Part shown: in pieces, positions 46,668-55,557 of the stretch | How positions within the stretch are numbered: the first letter of the stretch is position 1 | How the letters are laid out: the number at the start of each line of letters is the position of its first letter | Assembly (NCBI GenBank): GCA_963716925.1 | Contig: CAVQUX010000006.1 | Coordinates: 1-64,000 of the forward strand | Origin: DAISKN01 sp963716925 | Lineage (GTDB): Bacteria; Acidobacteriota; Vicinamibacteria; Marinacidobacterales; SMYC01 | Length of the DNA: 64,000 nt | Reading direction: 5' to 3' | Notes under the pieces: model-generated | Told to the model about the DNA's origin: nothing | The model's input: the letters and a program-made list of their open reading frames with translations, nothing else | The model's database searches: none | Program-made: the position numbers and the translations under genes

Positions 46668-47711
46668 CTACTTCCCGAAATGATCCCAGCCGGCGGGCGA
46701 CAACGGGCGGACGACGCCGTCGCGGCCCACGATCGCGACACCCTCTTCCGGCGTCGTTTCACCGATTCGGGTCACGTAGAGATCGAGTCCCCCGAGGAAG
46801 GCAGCCAGCTTCTCCTCGCTTCCGCTCGTGAACAGGAGCTCGTAGTCCTCGCCCCCGCCCAGGGCGGAGAGCGTGGGATCGCGATTCCAAAAGCGCTCCC
46901 AGGCGAGAAGACCCGGGGACAGAGGAAGCGACGTCTCCTCGATTCGGGCTCCCACGCCGCTCGCCCGGCAGAGGCGATGAAGGTCGAGGGCGAGGCCGTC
47001 GGAGACATCGATGCAGGCGGTCGCGAGACGCCGGCGGTTCAGCTCGCGCCCGAGGGCCAGCCGGGGCTCGGGGTCGATGTGAGAGCGGATGCAGGCTTCC
47101 GCGAGGGCGATCGGCCCGCCCCGCAGGCCCTCGGGCACGATGAGCCCTCCGCCTGGAGCGAGGACCGCGCCGCGCTCCAGGAGCTTCCAGCCCGTGAGCG
47201 AGGCGCCGATCTTCCCCGAGACATAGATGCCGTCGCCCGCCCTGGCGCCCGATCGCCTGAGGGCGCGTTTCTTCACGGTGAAGCCGACGACCGTCACGTC
47301 CACGAGGATCCCGCCGGGAGACGAGGCCAGGTTTCCCCCGACGAGGTCCATGCCCAGCTCCCGCGCCCGCTCGTGAACCCCCGCGACGAGCTGCCACAGT
47401 GCCCCGACGTCGCTCTCGGGGGGCACGGCGAGCGAAAGCAGAACGCCGAGCGGCTCTCCCCCCATGGCGGCGACGTCGCTCGCGTTCACCGCGACCGCCT
47501 TCCGCCCGAGAAACCTCGGCGGCATCCACCGGCGCTGGAAGTGCACGCCTTCGACGAGGGAGTCGGTCGTGAGCAGGAGGCGCTCGCCCGGAGGCGGCTC
47601 GAGGATGGCGGCATCGTCCCCGATGCCGAGGACCACGGTTTTGCCCGTCGGAGGGAACCTCTTGGGGAGCTCTCGAAGGAAAGCATCCTCTCCGAGCTCC
47701 GACAAGCGCAT
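46668..47711 (-). CDS. thiL: Thiamine-monophosphate kinase
   Basis: 347 residues, made of an AIRS-like N-terminal ATP/metal-binding half and C-terminal half. Motifs: LGIGDDAAIL, TTDSLVEGVHFQRRW, KAVAVNASDVAAMGGEP, LVGGNLASSPG and CIDVSDGLALDLHRL. It phosphorylates thiamine monophosphate to the diphosphate cofactor. Start at 47711 (MRLSELGEDAFL) matches the family. No other thiamine gene is near. Intact, unlike its frame-broken neighbour. Confidence 0.95.
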   Translation of the reverse strand: MRLSELGEDAFLRELPKRFPPTGKTVVLGIGDDAAILEPPPGERLLLTTDSLVEGVHFQRRWMPPRFLGRKAVAVNASDVAAMGGEPLGVLLSLAVPPESDVGALWQLVAGVHERARELGMDLVGGNLASSPGGILVDVTVVGFTVKKRALRRSGARAGDGIYVSGKIGASLTGWKLLERGAVLAPGGGLIVPEGLRGGPIALAEACIRSHIDPEPRLALGRELNRRRLATACIDVSDGLALDLHRLCRASGVGARIEETSLPLSPGLLAWERFWNRDPTLSALGGGEDYELLFTSGSEEKLAAFLGGLDLYVTRIGETTPEEGVAIVGRDGVVRPLSPAGWDHFGK

Positions 47712-47802
47712 CTTTAGGGTTAGTGCTCGCGAGCCTCTTCGGCTCGCTCGCCCACCGCGCTCCTCGATGAATGCGGATGTTTCGCGCGGCACCCTGCGAT
47801 GG

Positions 47803-47985
47803 TGGCCCCGCCGTGCCGTGTGAGGAATTCTATTTGAACCACCTGTTAAGGCCGGGGCCGCTTCCCAGCGCTCGTCGCGAACTCGCCCGAAGGGAGCCAT
47901 GCTCGGAGGCGCCGGGTTGAGCCCCGTTCAAATAGACGTTGGTCCAACAAAATCTCCTCATCACGCACACGGCAGGGCAACTCGA
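47803..47985 (-). ncRNA. ssrS: Probable 6S RNA
   Basis: Between thiL and zapA, downstream of zapA on the same strand (the usual ssrS position), 284 bases have no protein gene but can fold into one long rod. GCCGTGTG (47973-47966) pairs with CACACGGC (47822-47815). TCTATTTGAAC (47936-47926) pairs perfectly over 11 bases with GTTCAAATAGA (47839-47829). An inner GC-rich arm with GAGCATGGCTC-like and GGCCTTAACAGG segments caps it; the latter resembles the conserved GCCUUAAAACUG of E. coli 6S RNA. 6S RNA mimics an open promoter to hold housekeeping RNA polymerase. Ends are estimated. Confidence 0.62.
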
Positions 47986-47995
47986 ATCGTAATGC

Positions 47996-48355
47996 CTACG
48001 GAAGCGCCGGCGAGGTCTGGGTCGGCTCCCGCAACGATTCCTCGAGCGCCGCAAGGAGCTCGCGAGCCGTGGCCTCGACGCGCTCCTCGCCCGAACGATG
48101 CCGCTCTTCCAGCTTGAAGAACTCGTCGGCGATGTTGAGCGCCGCCAGAACCGCCACCCGTAGCGGGTCGGAAGTACCCGTCGACTCGGACAGGGTCCTC
48201 ATCTTCGTATCCACGTGCCGCGCGAGATCCTCGACGTAGGTGCCGTCCTCCTCGGCTCTCAGGCTGTAGCTCTGTCCGAAGATCGTCACCGTTACCAGGC
48301 TGCCGTCCGACTTGCCGCTGTCGCTCTTCGAGCCCCGTTTCCGAGTATCGCTCAT
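47996..48355 (-). CDS. zapA: Cell division protein ZapA
   Basis: 119 residues. VTVTIFGQSYSLRAEEDGTYVEDLARHVDTKM is the ZapA head domain (shown in two continuous pieces TIFGQSYSLRAEED and EDLARHVD), then LRVAVLAALNIADEFFKLEE enters the dimerising coiled coil. ZapA crosslinks FtsZ filaments. Preceded by a small coiled-coil gene and followed by the probable 6S RNA, as often in Gram-negative genomes. Confidence 0.88.
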   Translation of the reverse strand: MSDTRKRGSKSDSGKSDGSLVTVTIFGQSYSLRAEEDGTYVEDLARHVDTKMRTLSESTGTSDPLRVAVLAALNIADEFFKLEERHRSGEERVEATARELLAALEESLREPTQTSPALP

Positions 48356-48435
48356 TGCCCGGTCATTCTAAGCGAACCGCGAGCTCGATTTAAAGCCGCG
48401 CGCCCGCCGAAGCCCGGAGGGCGCAGGCGGAAGCA

Positions 48436-48762
48436 TCAAAGATCGATTCGCTCGATCCGTTCCAGCAGGTTCTGGACCTTGGCCCGGATGATTTTCCGCT
48501 CGTCCCGCAGGAGCTGGAGCTCCTCGTGGACTTCACTGGAGGGCGCGGAAGGCCCTGAAGGAGCGAAGGACGGGGACGGAGGCGGAGGCGGGGCGCTCGC
48601 GGGGAGCTCCCCGAGCTTTCGATGAAGCTCCGCGATCTCGCCGGTCAGCGAGTAGTTCGCCTCGCGGAGCTCGGCGATGAGCTTCGTCGCGCGCTCGACT
48701 CGATCTCTCAGCTCCGCGAGACGGCTTTGGGCGTCGTCCACCCTCGGCTTTTTCTCACCCAC
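48436..48762 (-). CDS. Small coiled-coil protein upstream of zapA
   Basis: 108 residues from a GTG at 48762. Two heptad helices (DAQSRLAELRDRVERATKLI to HRKLGEL, and EVHEELQLLRDERKIIRAKV) are joined by a Pro/Ser-rich linker with PPPPPSPSF. It has ZapB-like character and the expected position just before zapA, but sequence-based assignment to ZapB is not possible by eye. Part of an rplT-side minus-strand run. Confidence 0.6.
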   Translation of the reverse strand: MGEKKPRVDDAQSRLAELRDRVERATKLIAELREANYSLTGEIAELHRKLGELPASAPPPPPSPSFAPSGPSAPSSEVHEELQLLRDERKIIRAKVQNLLERIERIDL

Positions 48763-48794
48763 CGCTTTCGACTCGGCGCCTGATTTGAAAGGCC

Positions 48795-49157
48795 TCAGGT
48801 CGCGGTGAGCGCCTGGCGGGCAAGGGCCACCAGCTCCGAGAACGCTTTGTCGTCGTGAATCGCGAGCTCCGCGAGCTGCTTGCGGTTCAGGTCCACGCTC
48901 GCCTTCGAGAGGCCGGCCATGAACGTGCTGTACGACATCTCGTGGGCGCGCGCGGCCGCTCCGATGCGAACGATCCACAGGCTTCGGAAGTCGCGCTTCT
49001 TCTCCCTCCGACCGCGGTAGGCGGATACCAGGGCCTTGTCGACCGCCTGTTTGGCGGAGCGATAGAGCTTGCTCTTGGTGGCGCGGAACCCCTTCGCGAG
49101 CTTCAGCACCTTGCGGCGCCGGTCGCGGCGATTTGTACCTCTTTTTACTCTAGGCAT
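48795..49157 (-). CDS. rplT: 50S ribosomal protein L20
   Basis: 120 residues, beginning MPRVKRGTNRRDRRRKVLKLAKGF (in two parts MPRVKRGTNRRDRR and KVLKLAKGF) and containing YRGRREKKRDFRSLWIVRI and YSTFMAGLSKASVDLNRK. It binds 23S rRNA early in assembly and in many bacteria represses its own operon. Third gene of infC-rpmI-rplT. Confidence 0.98.
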   Translation of the reverse strand: MPRVKRGTNRRDRRRKVLKLAKGFRATKSKLYRSAKQAVDKALVSAYRGRREKKRDFRSLWIVRIGAAARAHEMSYSTFMAGLSKASVDLNRKQLAELAIHDDKAFSELVALARQALTAT

Positions 49158-49199
49158 CTCTCGAGAATCTCCAGCTCGCTCCTTCGAGCGGTCTCCTCA

Positions 49200-49400
49200 T
49201 CAGGAGTACGGAAGAAGCGGCGAAATGAACGAATAGTCGGCTTTGGAAACCAGCGTCGATTTCCTCAGCTTCCGCTTTCGATGTCGGGTCTTCTTGGTCG
49301 CGATGTGTTTGGCGAAGGCATGGCTGCGCTTCAATTTCCCCGTGGCCGTCCTGCGGAAGCGCTTCGCCGCCCCCCGATGGGTCTTCAGTTTCTTCTTCAA
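49200..49400 (-). CDS. rpmI: 50S ribosomal protein L35
   Basis: 66 residues: KKKLKTHRGAAKRFRRTATG and AFAKHIATKKTRHRKRKLRK are signature stretches. Slightly longer at its C-terminus (FISPLLPYS) than the usual 64-65 residues. Four bases after infC. Confidence 0.97.
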   Translation of the reverse strand: MKKKLKTHRGAAKRFRRTATGKLKRSHAFAKHIATKKTRHRKRKLRKSTLVSKADYSFISPLLPYS

Positions 49401-49404
49401 AGCT

Positions 49405-50010
49405 CTACTCCAGTCCCTCGATGTCTTCGCCGTTCGTCTCCACCGCGACCCGGGCCGGGGCGCCGCCGCCCTCGCGGGCGGATTTCAGCTTCTCCACGAT
49501 GGACTTCTTCGGCGAAACGATCTGATACATCTGGTTGCCTTCCATTCCGGATCGGTTCTCGACGAGCGCGATCTCCTTGAGCTCGGTCGCCAATCGATCG
49601 AGGATCCGGACGCCCAACTGACCGTGCGAGCGCTCTCTTCCACGAAACATGATGGTGGTCTTGACCTTGTTGCCCTCCATCAGGAAGCGCTCGACGTGGT
49701 TCTTCTTGAAGTTGTAATCGTGCTCATCGATCTTGACCCGAAACTTGATTTCCTTGACCTGGATCTGCTTCTGGTGCTTCTTCGCCTCGTGCGCGCGCTT
49801 GTTTTTCTGGTAGAGGTATTTGCCGTAGTTCATGATCCGGCAAACCGGCGGGTTCGCTTTGGCGACGATCTCGACCAAATCGAGCTCTCGTTCCCGAGCC
49901 ATTCGAAGGGCGTCCTCGGGTCTCACGATTCCCACCTGCTCGCCGTTCTCGTCTATGAGCCGTATTTCTCGCGCGCGGATCCGTTCGTTCACTCGGGTCG
50001 ATCTATCGAT
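49405..50010 (-). CDS. infC: Translation initiation factor IF-3, apparently starting at ATC
   Basis: IF-3 prevents premature subunit joining and checks the start codon. The protein from the GTG at 49992 begins NERIRAREIRLIDENGEQVGIV, followed by CRIMNYGKYLYQKNK and the C-terminal domain KFRVKIDEHDYNFKKNHVERFL. No ribosome binding site precedes that GTG. Six codons upstream in frame an ATC at 50010-50008 stands exactly six bases after AGGAGG. infC famously uses AUU in Escherichia coli and Bacillus as a self-regulating poor start; ATC would serve the same way. Product from ATC is 201 residues. Confidence 0.9.
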   Translation of the reverse strand: MDRSTRVNERIRAREIRLIDENGEQVGIVRPEDALRMARERELDLVEIVAKANPPVCRIMNYGKYLYQKNKRAHEAKKHQKQIQVKEIKFRVKIDEHDYNFKKNHVERFLMEGNKVKTTIMFRGRERSHGQLGVRILDRLATELKEIALVENRSGMEGNQMYQIVSPKKSIVEKLKSAREGGGAPARVAVETNGEDIEGLE

Positions 50011-50014
50011 GTGG

Positions 50015-50022
50015 CACCTCCT
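50015..50022 (-). promoter_or_regulatory. Ribosome binding site that decides the infC start
   Basis: AGGAGGTG on the minus strand, with six bases between AGGAGG and the ATC codon. The distance to the GTG at 49992 (24 bases) is too long for use. Confidence 0.75.
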
Positions 50023-50098
50023 GGATTACTTGACCGCAAATCGAAACTCAGCTTGGTGGATATTATGCCTTCGGCGGGCGGCTGATGCCACTCGCCCG

Positions 50099-52025
50099 CT
50101 ACTCCGCAAGGGATCTCTCGCGGACGAGCCTCTCGAGGGTGGAACCGAGCTCCTCGACCGGGGTCGGACCGAGGTCGCCCTTCTTGCGGTTGCGGACCGC
50201 GACCGCCCCCGACTCCGTCTCCTTGTCACCAACGACGAGCATGAACGGGACCTTGCGGATCTGGGCTTCCCGGATCTTGTAGCCCACCTTTTCGCTGCGC
50301 TCGTCGACCGCGACCCGCAAACCACGGCGCGCGAAGCTCGTCCGCGACCTTCCGGGCGTAGGCGTGGTGTTTCTCGGTGATCGGTAGGACCAGGGCTTGC
50401 AGGGGCGCGAGCCAGAGGGGGAAGGCGCCGCCGGTGTGCTCGATGAGGACCGCCATGAAGCGCTCGAGCGAGCCCAGGATGGCTCGGTGGAGCACCACCG
50501 GACGCTTCCTCGTCCCGTCCTCGGCCGCGTAGTAGAGATCGAACCTCTCCGCCTGGTTGAAATCGGCCTGGATGGTCGCGCACTGGTGGGTGCGGCCGAT
50601 GGCGTCCTCGACCTGGAAGTCGATCTTGGGTCCGTAGAAGGCGCCGTCGCCGGGGTTGACCTTGTAGCGGGTCGAGGTCTTCTCCAGGGCGGACGTAAGC
50701 GCCGCTTCCGCCTGCTGCCACTGCTCGTCGGTTCCCATGGAGCTCGGCGGCCTGGTCGAAAGGTCGATACGGAAGCCCTGGAATCCGAAGTCCTCGTACA
50801 CTTCGCGCGCGAGATGGATCAGATCCGTCACCTCGCTCTCGATCTGATCCGGCGTGCAATAGATGTGGGCGTCGTCCTGGACGAACGACCGCACCCGGGT
50901 GAGGCCCGAGAGCACTCCCGAGCGCTCGTAGCGATGGCAATGGCCGAACTCCGAAAGACGCAGCGGAAGCTCGCGGTACGAGCGGAGCGACGACTCGTAG
51001 ACCATCGCCGCCCCCGGGCAGTTCATGGGCTTGATTCCGAACTCCGCCTCGTCGGACTCGACGAAGTACATGTTCTCGCGGTAGTGGGCCAGGTGACCGC
51101 TCCGGCGCCAGACGTCGGTGTTCATGATGAGCGGGGTCCGGATCTCCTGATAGCCGCGCCGGTCGAGCTTCTCCCGCATGTAGTCGACGAGGCCGTTCAC
51201 CACCCGCATGCCGTTCGGAAGCCAGAACACCTGGCCCGGCGCCTCCTGGCGGATGAGGAACAGATCCAGCTCGCGACCGAGCTTGCGGTGATCGCGCTTC
51301 TTCGCCTCCTCGAGGCGGGTCAGATGCTCGGCGAGGCTCTTCGAATCGTAGAACGTGGTGGCGTAGATTCTCTGCATGGGGGCGTTCGACTCGTCGCCCT
51401 TCCAGTGGGCGGCCGAGCTGCCGAGCACCTTGATCGCTTTGATGACGCCGCTCGAGGGGACGTGCGGGCCCTCGCAGAAGTCGTAGAACTTGCCGAGCCG
51501 ATAGCAGGAGACGACGTCCCCGCCCTTCTCCGACACGAGCTCTCGTTTGAAGGGCTGGCCCAGATCCTCGAACCGCGCCACCGCGTCCCGCTTTTCCACT
51601 TCCTCGCGCTCGAAGGGGATGTTCTTCGACGCGAGCTCCTTCATCTTCTCCTCGATCTTCTCGAGGTCCTCGGGAGTGAACGGTCGCTCGACGGCGAAGT
51701 CGTAGAAGAAGCCGCCCTCGATCGGGGGGCCGACACCGTACTTCGCCTCGGGAAAGAGCTCGGTGACCGCCGCCGCCATCAGGTGCGCGGAGCTGTGCCG
51801 GAAGATCTCGAGCGTCTCCTCGTCGCGGGGCGTGAGGATGCGCACCGACGCGCTCCCGGCGATACCGCGAGAGAGGTCGTAGGGCTCACCGTTCACGACG
51901 GCGGCGATGGCCTGGCGCGCGAGCCCGGCGCCGATGTCCTCGGCGATCTTCCGCGGCGTGACCCCTGCGGGATACTCTCGCGAGCTCCCGTCGGGGAGCG
52001 TGATCGTCACGTTCTCCGTGCTCAT
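50099..52025 (-). CDS. thrS: Threonyl-tRNA synthetase, frame break near the 3' end
   Basis: Start at 52025 (GGGAGTA before ATG) gives the TGS domain ENVTITLPDGSSREYPAGV, the editing domain with HSSAHLMAAAVTELFP and the catalytic core. The zinc ligands are in KPMNCPGAAMVY (Cys), FGHCHRYERSG (His) and VVLHRAILGSLERF (His). A slip near 50330 interrupts the anticodon-binding domain. The final piece VAVDERSEKVGYKIREAQIR and FMLVVGDKETESGAVAVR continues in another frame to TAG at 50099. Repaired length is about 640 residues, normal. It lies upstream of infC as in many bacteria. Confidence 0.95.
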
Positions 52026-52097
52026 TACTCCCGAAAAAAAATCGAGTCCGCGCGAATCCAACGACGATCCGCCGCGGACGATACCCGACAAAGAAAA

Positions 52098-52172
52098 TGG
52101 TAGGCGCGGGCGGATTTGAACCGCCGACTTCTACCGTGTCAAGGTAGCGCTCTCCCCCTGAGCTACGCGCCT
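52098..52172 (-). tRNA. tRNA-Val (anticodon GAC), CCA encoded
   Basis: Full cloverleaf: acceptor AGGCGCG pairs with CGCGCCT; D arm GCTC/GAGC; anticodon arm CTACC, loop TTGACAC, GGTAG, so the anticodon is GAC; T arm GGCGG TTCAAAT CCGCC. CCA is present at 52100-52098. It reads GUC, a preferred Val codon in this GC-rich genome. 72 bases precede the thrS start. Confidence 0.96.
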
Positions 52173-52348
52173 ATCGACTCCAATCCGCACGAATAGTAGC
52201 AGCGCACCCCCGCCGTGTCAAGGCAATAAATACCAATCTCACAGAGAGATACGGCCGAAAGGCGGACCGGGGCCGTGTTTCTCGTCATTGACGGGAGGAG
52301 ACCCGAAGAGACATAATGTTGAAAATCCGGCGAATCGCTCTCCATACG

Positions 52349-54097
52349 ATGGCAACGACCCCGCGGCGCCCCGCTTCTCCGACCGCCGAGTCGGCTTCCA
52401 TCCCGAACCTCATTTCGATTCTCAAACACCAGGGACTGCTCGCGGGCGACGAGGAGGAACAGCTCGTCCGACTGATGAAGGTGCAGCAGCTCTCCGAAGA
52501 GGCTGCGCTCCGGCGCCTCGGCAAGCACGGGGAGGACGAGATTACGCAGGCCGTCGCCCGCCACGCGAACCTTCCCTACCTCAAGATCAACCCGCTGGAT
52601 CTCGACCTCGACGTCGTCACCAGCGCCCTTCCCGCGCCTTTCGCGCGGAGGCACACGATGTGCGCCGTCTCCAAGCACGGCAATACCGTGACCCTCGCCA
52701 TCGCCAACCCCTTCAACCGCGCGCCCCTCCGCGACCTCCAGCAGTTCGGCGGGCTCGAGGTGAAGCTCGTCGTCGCGTCCCGCTCCGACATCGAGATGGT
52801 GAACAAGGGCTTCTACGACCTCAAGAGCTCGCTCAAGGCCGCGGAAACCCAGCTGACCGAAGGACGGGTCTCGGCCATCGACATCGGAAACCAGGAGTTC
52901 CTCTCGGGCCCGACGGTCGAGATGGACCCGACGATGCAGCCCGTCGTCACCGCCCTCGACAACATGCTGACCCACGCGTTCGACCAGAGGGCGTCGGACA
53001 TCCACATGGAGCCGAAGCGGAACATCGCCCTGGTGCGGCTTCGCATCGACGGGGTGCTGCACGACGTCCACGTGATCCCCAAGATCGTGTACCAGGCGGT
53101 GGTGAGCCGGGTGAAGATGCTCTCCGGTCTCAATATCGCCGAGAAGCGCCGGCCTCAGGACGGCCGCATCAAGAGGACCGAGGGCGGGAAAGAGATCGAG
53201 ATCCGCGTCTCCACCATGCCCACGGTGTTCGGCGAGAAGGCGGTGCTCCGCATCTTCGACCCCGACATCCTGCTCAAGTCGATCGCCGAGCTCGGATTCT
53301 CGGAGAGCGAGCTGCCGCGGTTCACGCCGTTTCTCGAGCATCGGGAGGGAATCATCCTGGTCACCGGGCCCACGGGGAGCGGCAAGACCACGACTCTCTA
53401 CTCCGTTCTCAAGCACCTCTCCGGGCCCGAAGTGAACATCGTCACCATCGAGGACCCGGTGGAGCTGGTGTACGACGACTTCAACCAGGTCCAGATCCGA
53501 ACGGAGATCGACGTCACCTTCGCCAACACCATTCGAACCGTTCTCCGTCAGGACCCCGACATCATCATGGTGGGCGAGATCCGCGACACCGCGACCGCGG
53601 ACATGGCGGTGCAGGCGGCGCTGACCGGACACCTCGTGTTCTCGACCCTCCATACCAACGACGCTCCTTCGGCAATCACACGACTCCTCGACCTCGAGTG
53701 CCCCCCGTTTCTCATCACTTCGACGCTCCTCGGCGTCCTGGCGCAGCGCCTGGTCCGCAGCATCTGCTCCAAATGCGCCGAGGAGTACCGGCCGACGGAA
53801 GAGGACGCGATGGCGTTGAACGCTCCCTTCGACAAGATCCGCGAGCACACCTTCCGCCGGGGAAGAGGATGCATCCATTGCCGGCAGACGGGCTACCACG
53901 GGCGGACGGGCATCTACGAGATCATGCCCATCTCGCGGAAGATCCGGCAGATGATCATCGGAAAAACCGGTTCGCCGGAGATCCTCCGCACGGCGCGCGA
54001 GGAGGGCATGCGGACGCTGCGGGAATCCGCGATCCTGAAGCTTGTGAACGGCCTCACCACGGTCTCGGAGGTCATCCGCGTCACCGGCCGTGGCTAA
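52349..54097 (+). CDS. GspE/PilB-type secretion or type IV pilus assembly ATPase
   Basis: 582 residues (593 if the ATG at 52316 is used). N-terminal MshEN/GspE-N-like domain (GLLAGDEEEQLVRLMK to YLKINPLDLD), then the hexameric ATPase. The Walker A is GPTGSGKTTTLY near residue 340, the Asp box TIEDPVEL, Walker B IMVGEIRDTAT and the His box STLHTND. The tetracysteine zinc motif CSKC...CIHC near 472-512 is typical of both GspE and PilB. It powers pseudopilus or pilus extension. No other T2SS/T4P gene is nearby, so it may work in trans. Confidence 0.9.
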   Translation: MATTPRRPASPTAESASIPNLISILKHQGLLAGDEEEQLVRLMKVQQLSEEAALRRLGKHGEDEITQAVARHANLPYLKINPLDLDLDVVTSALPAPFARRHTMCAVSKHGNTVTLAIANPFNRAPLRDLQQFGGLEVKLVVASRSDIEMVNKGFYDLKSSLKAAETQLTEGRVSAIDIGNQEFLSGPTVEMDPTMQPVVTALDNMLTHAFDQRASDIHMEPKRNIALVRLRIDGVLHDVHVIPKIVYQAVVSRVKMLSGLNIAEKRRPQDGRIKRTEGGKEIEIRVSTMPTVFGEKAVLRIFDPDILLKSIAELGFSESELPRFTPFLEHREGIILVTGPTGSGKTTTLYSVLKHLSGPEVNIVTIEDPVELVYDDFNQVQIRTEIDVTFANTIRTVLRQDPDIIMVGEIRDTATADMAVQAALTGHLVFSTLHTNDAPSAITRLLDLECPPFLITSTLLGVLAQRLVRSICSKCAEEYRPTEEDAMALNAPFDKIREHTFRRGRGCIHCRQTGYHGRTGIYEIMPISRKIRQMIIGKTGSPEILRTAREEGMRTLRESAILKLVNGLTTVSEVIRVTGRG

Positions 54098-54119
54098 GTC
54101 TGGAAAAGACGTAGAAAAC

Positions 54120-54150
54120 AACGCGAAGGCGTCTTTGCGTTTTCTTCTTC
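54120..54150 (+). terminator. Terminator between the ATPase gene and the AMMECR1 gene
   Basis: AACGCGAA and TTTGCGTT form an eight-base stem with a GGCGTC loop and one G-T pair, followed by TTCTTCTTC. It lies 22 bases after the ATPase stop, in the 66-base convergent gap. Confidence 0.5.
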
Positions 54151-54163
54151 TCGGGCCTCGAGC

Positions 54164-54712
54164 TCAGAAGCCGCCTTCGGCGAAATGCACCGCCTCGAAG
54201 CGCTGGACTACCGTCACGCCGTCTCGCCAGGCGTCCGGGTGAAGACCCGCTTTGCGGCACGTCTCTTTCAGGAACAGCTCGCTATCCCAGCCTCTCCTCA
54301 CCGCGACCTGCGGGAGCAGCAGGCCTCGAGCGCCCCCGCGCTCGATGAGAATTCCGTCTCTTCCAATGAGGACCTCCGACGGATCCGCGATGGCCACCGG
54401 AGGCGCGAGGACGGTGATGCTGATGGCGAGTCTCGGGACTTCTTCTCGCGACACGGCGCCGAATCGGGGATCGTCGAGCGCCGCCGCGACGACCGCTCGC
54501 CGCGTCAGCGAGAGCAGATCCTCTCCGCGATGAAAGTACCCGATGCACCCGCGGAGCTCGCCTTCGAGCTCGAGCGTCGCGAAGACTCCTCCCAGCGGGA
54601 GAGTCCACTCGAGCTCCGTCTCGACGTCCGCCAGCGGCTCGAGTCCAAAGTGGTCGTGGAGCGCACCCCTCGCGGCGGCGAGGAGCGCTCGCCCGCCCTC
54701 GTCCGCGCTCAT
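54164..54712 (-). CDS. amrA: AMMECR1-domain protein (AmmeMemoRadiSam system protein A)
   Basis: 182 residues. LRGCIGYFHRGEDLL is the AMMECR1 signature, followed by ALDDPRFGAVSREEVPRLAISITVL and RRGWDSELFLKETCRKAGL. Function in bacteria is unknown, though the module usually travels with a MEMO protein and a radical SAM. The start overlaps the MEMO gene stop (ATGA), confirming it. Confidence 0.88.
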   Translation of the reverse strand: MSADEGGRALLAAARGALHDHFGLEPLADVETELEWTLPLGGVFATLELEGELRGCIGYFHRGEDLLSLTRRAVVAAALDDPRFGAVSREEVPRLAISITVLAPPVAIADPSEVLIGRDGILIERGGARGLLLPQVAVRRGWDSELFLKETCRKAGLHPDAWRDGVTVVQRFEAVHFAEGGF

Positions 54713-55557
54713 GCCTCCCCGTACAATGCGGCAGAGAGATATCCTACGACGGCGTCCGTCTCCCCGCTCACGTCGCCGGAGTCGCCATAGGCGAGGATGC
54801 GCGCGCGTCTGGCGCCGAGCCCGCGCGCCGCCTTCATCACGGAGACGATCGGCCCTCCGCCGCACGCGTGCCCTCGCTCGTCCTCGAGCAGGTCCTCGAG
54901 ACCCTCCGGGTCGAAGCGCTCGATGCGATCGAGGACCTCGGAGTCGAGGGCCCGCGCCCGGTCGCGGCTTTCGTAGTGAGAAAGATCGGAGCTGGCCACG
55001 AGGAGCACCGGATACTCCGCGGCGGATACCGCACGCACCATCGCCGAAGCGGCGGCCTCGACGTTGCGGGCGCTCTGGGTCCCCATCACAACGGGAAGGA
55101 TGCGGGCTTCGGGAAGCAGATGCTGCAGGAACGGGAGCTGCATCTCGAGGCAATGCTCGCCGCGATGGACTTCGGGCATGGGACGCGCCCTCGGAGTCGC
55201 GCCCTCGAACGATCGGGCGAGCTCCGTGTCGATGGCGGCGAGGCCGAGAGGTGTGGCGAAGGCTCCCTCGGGATAGGTCGCGAGCCCGTCGAAGGCGACG
55301 CGGTGCGAGGGACCGAGAAGCACGACGCTCCCGAACGATTGTCTCTCGAGCAGGCGGTAGCCGGCGGCGGCGATCGGTCCCGAGTACTTCAGACCGGCGT
55401 GCGGGGAGACCAGCGCGACGAGCTTTTCCAACGGCTTCGGAGACTCGCTCCCGGCAGCGGAAGCCAGGAGCCGGGAAACGGTCGCATCGAGCTCCGATGG
55501 ATCGCCGGGATACCAGGTTCCCGCGAAAGGAGACCTGCGCACGTCCGGGTTTCCCAT
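54709..55557 (-). CDS. amrB: MEMO1-family protein (AmmeMemoRadiSam system protein B)
   Basis: 282 residues. SPHAGLKYSGPIAAAGY, VVLLGPSHRVAFDG, EHCLEMQLPFLQHLLP and LVASSDLSHYE are the conserved MEMO blocks; the His residues (PHAGL, GPSH, EHCLE, LSHY) resemble dioxygenase metal ligands. Start at 55557 overlaps the upstream DedA-like gene stop (TGATG). The third partner, a radical SAM of this system, is absent from the window. Confidence 0.9.
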   Translation of the reverse strand: MGNPDVRRSPFAGTWYPGDPSELDATVSRLLASAAGSESPKPLEKLVALVSPHAGLKYSGPIAAAGYRLLERQSFGSVVLLGPSHRVAFDGLATYPEGAFATPLGLAAIDTELARSFEGATPRARPMPEVHRGEHCLEMQLPFLQHLLPEARILPVVMGTQSARNVEAAASAMVRAVSAAEYPVLLVASSDLSHYESRDRARALDSEVLDRIERFDPEGLEDLLEDERGHACGGGPIVSVMKAARGLGARRARILAYGDSGDVSGETDAVVGYLSAALYGEA

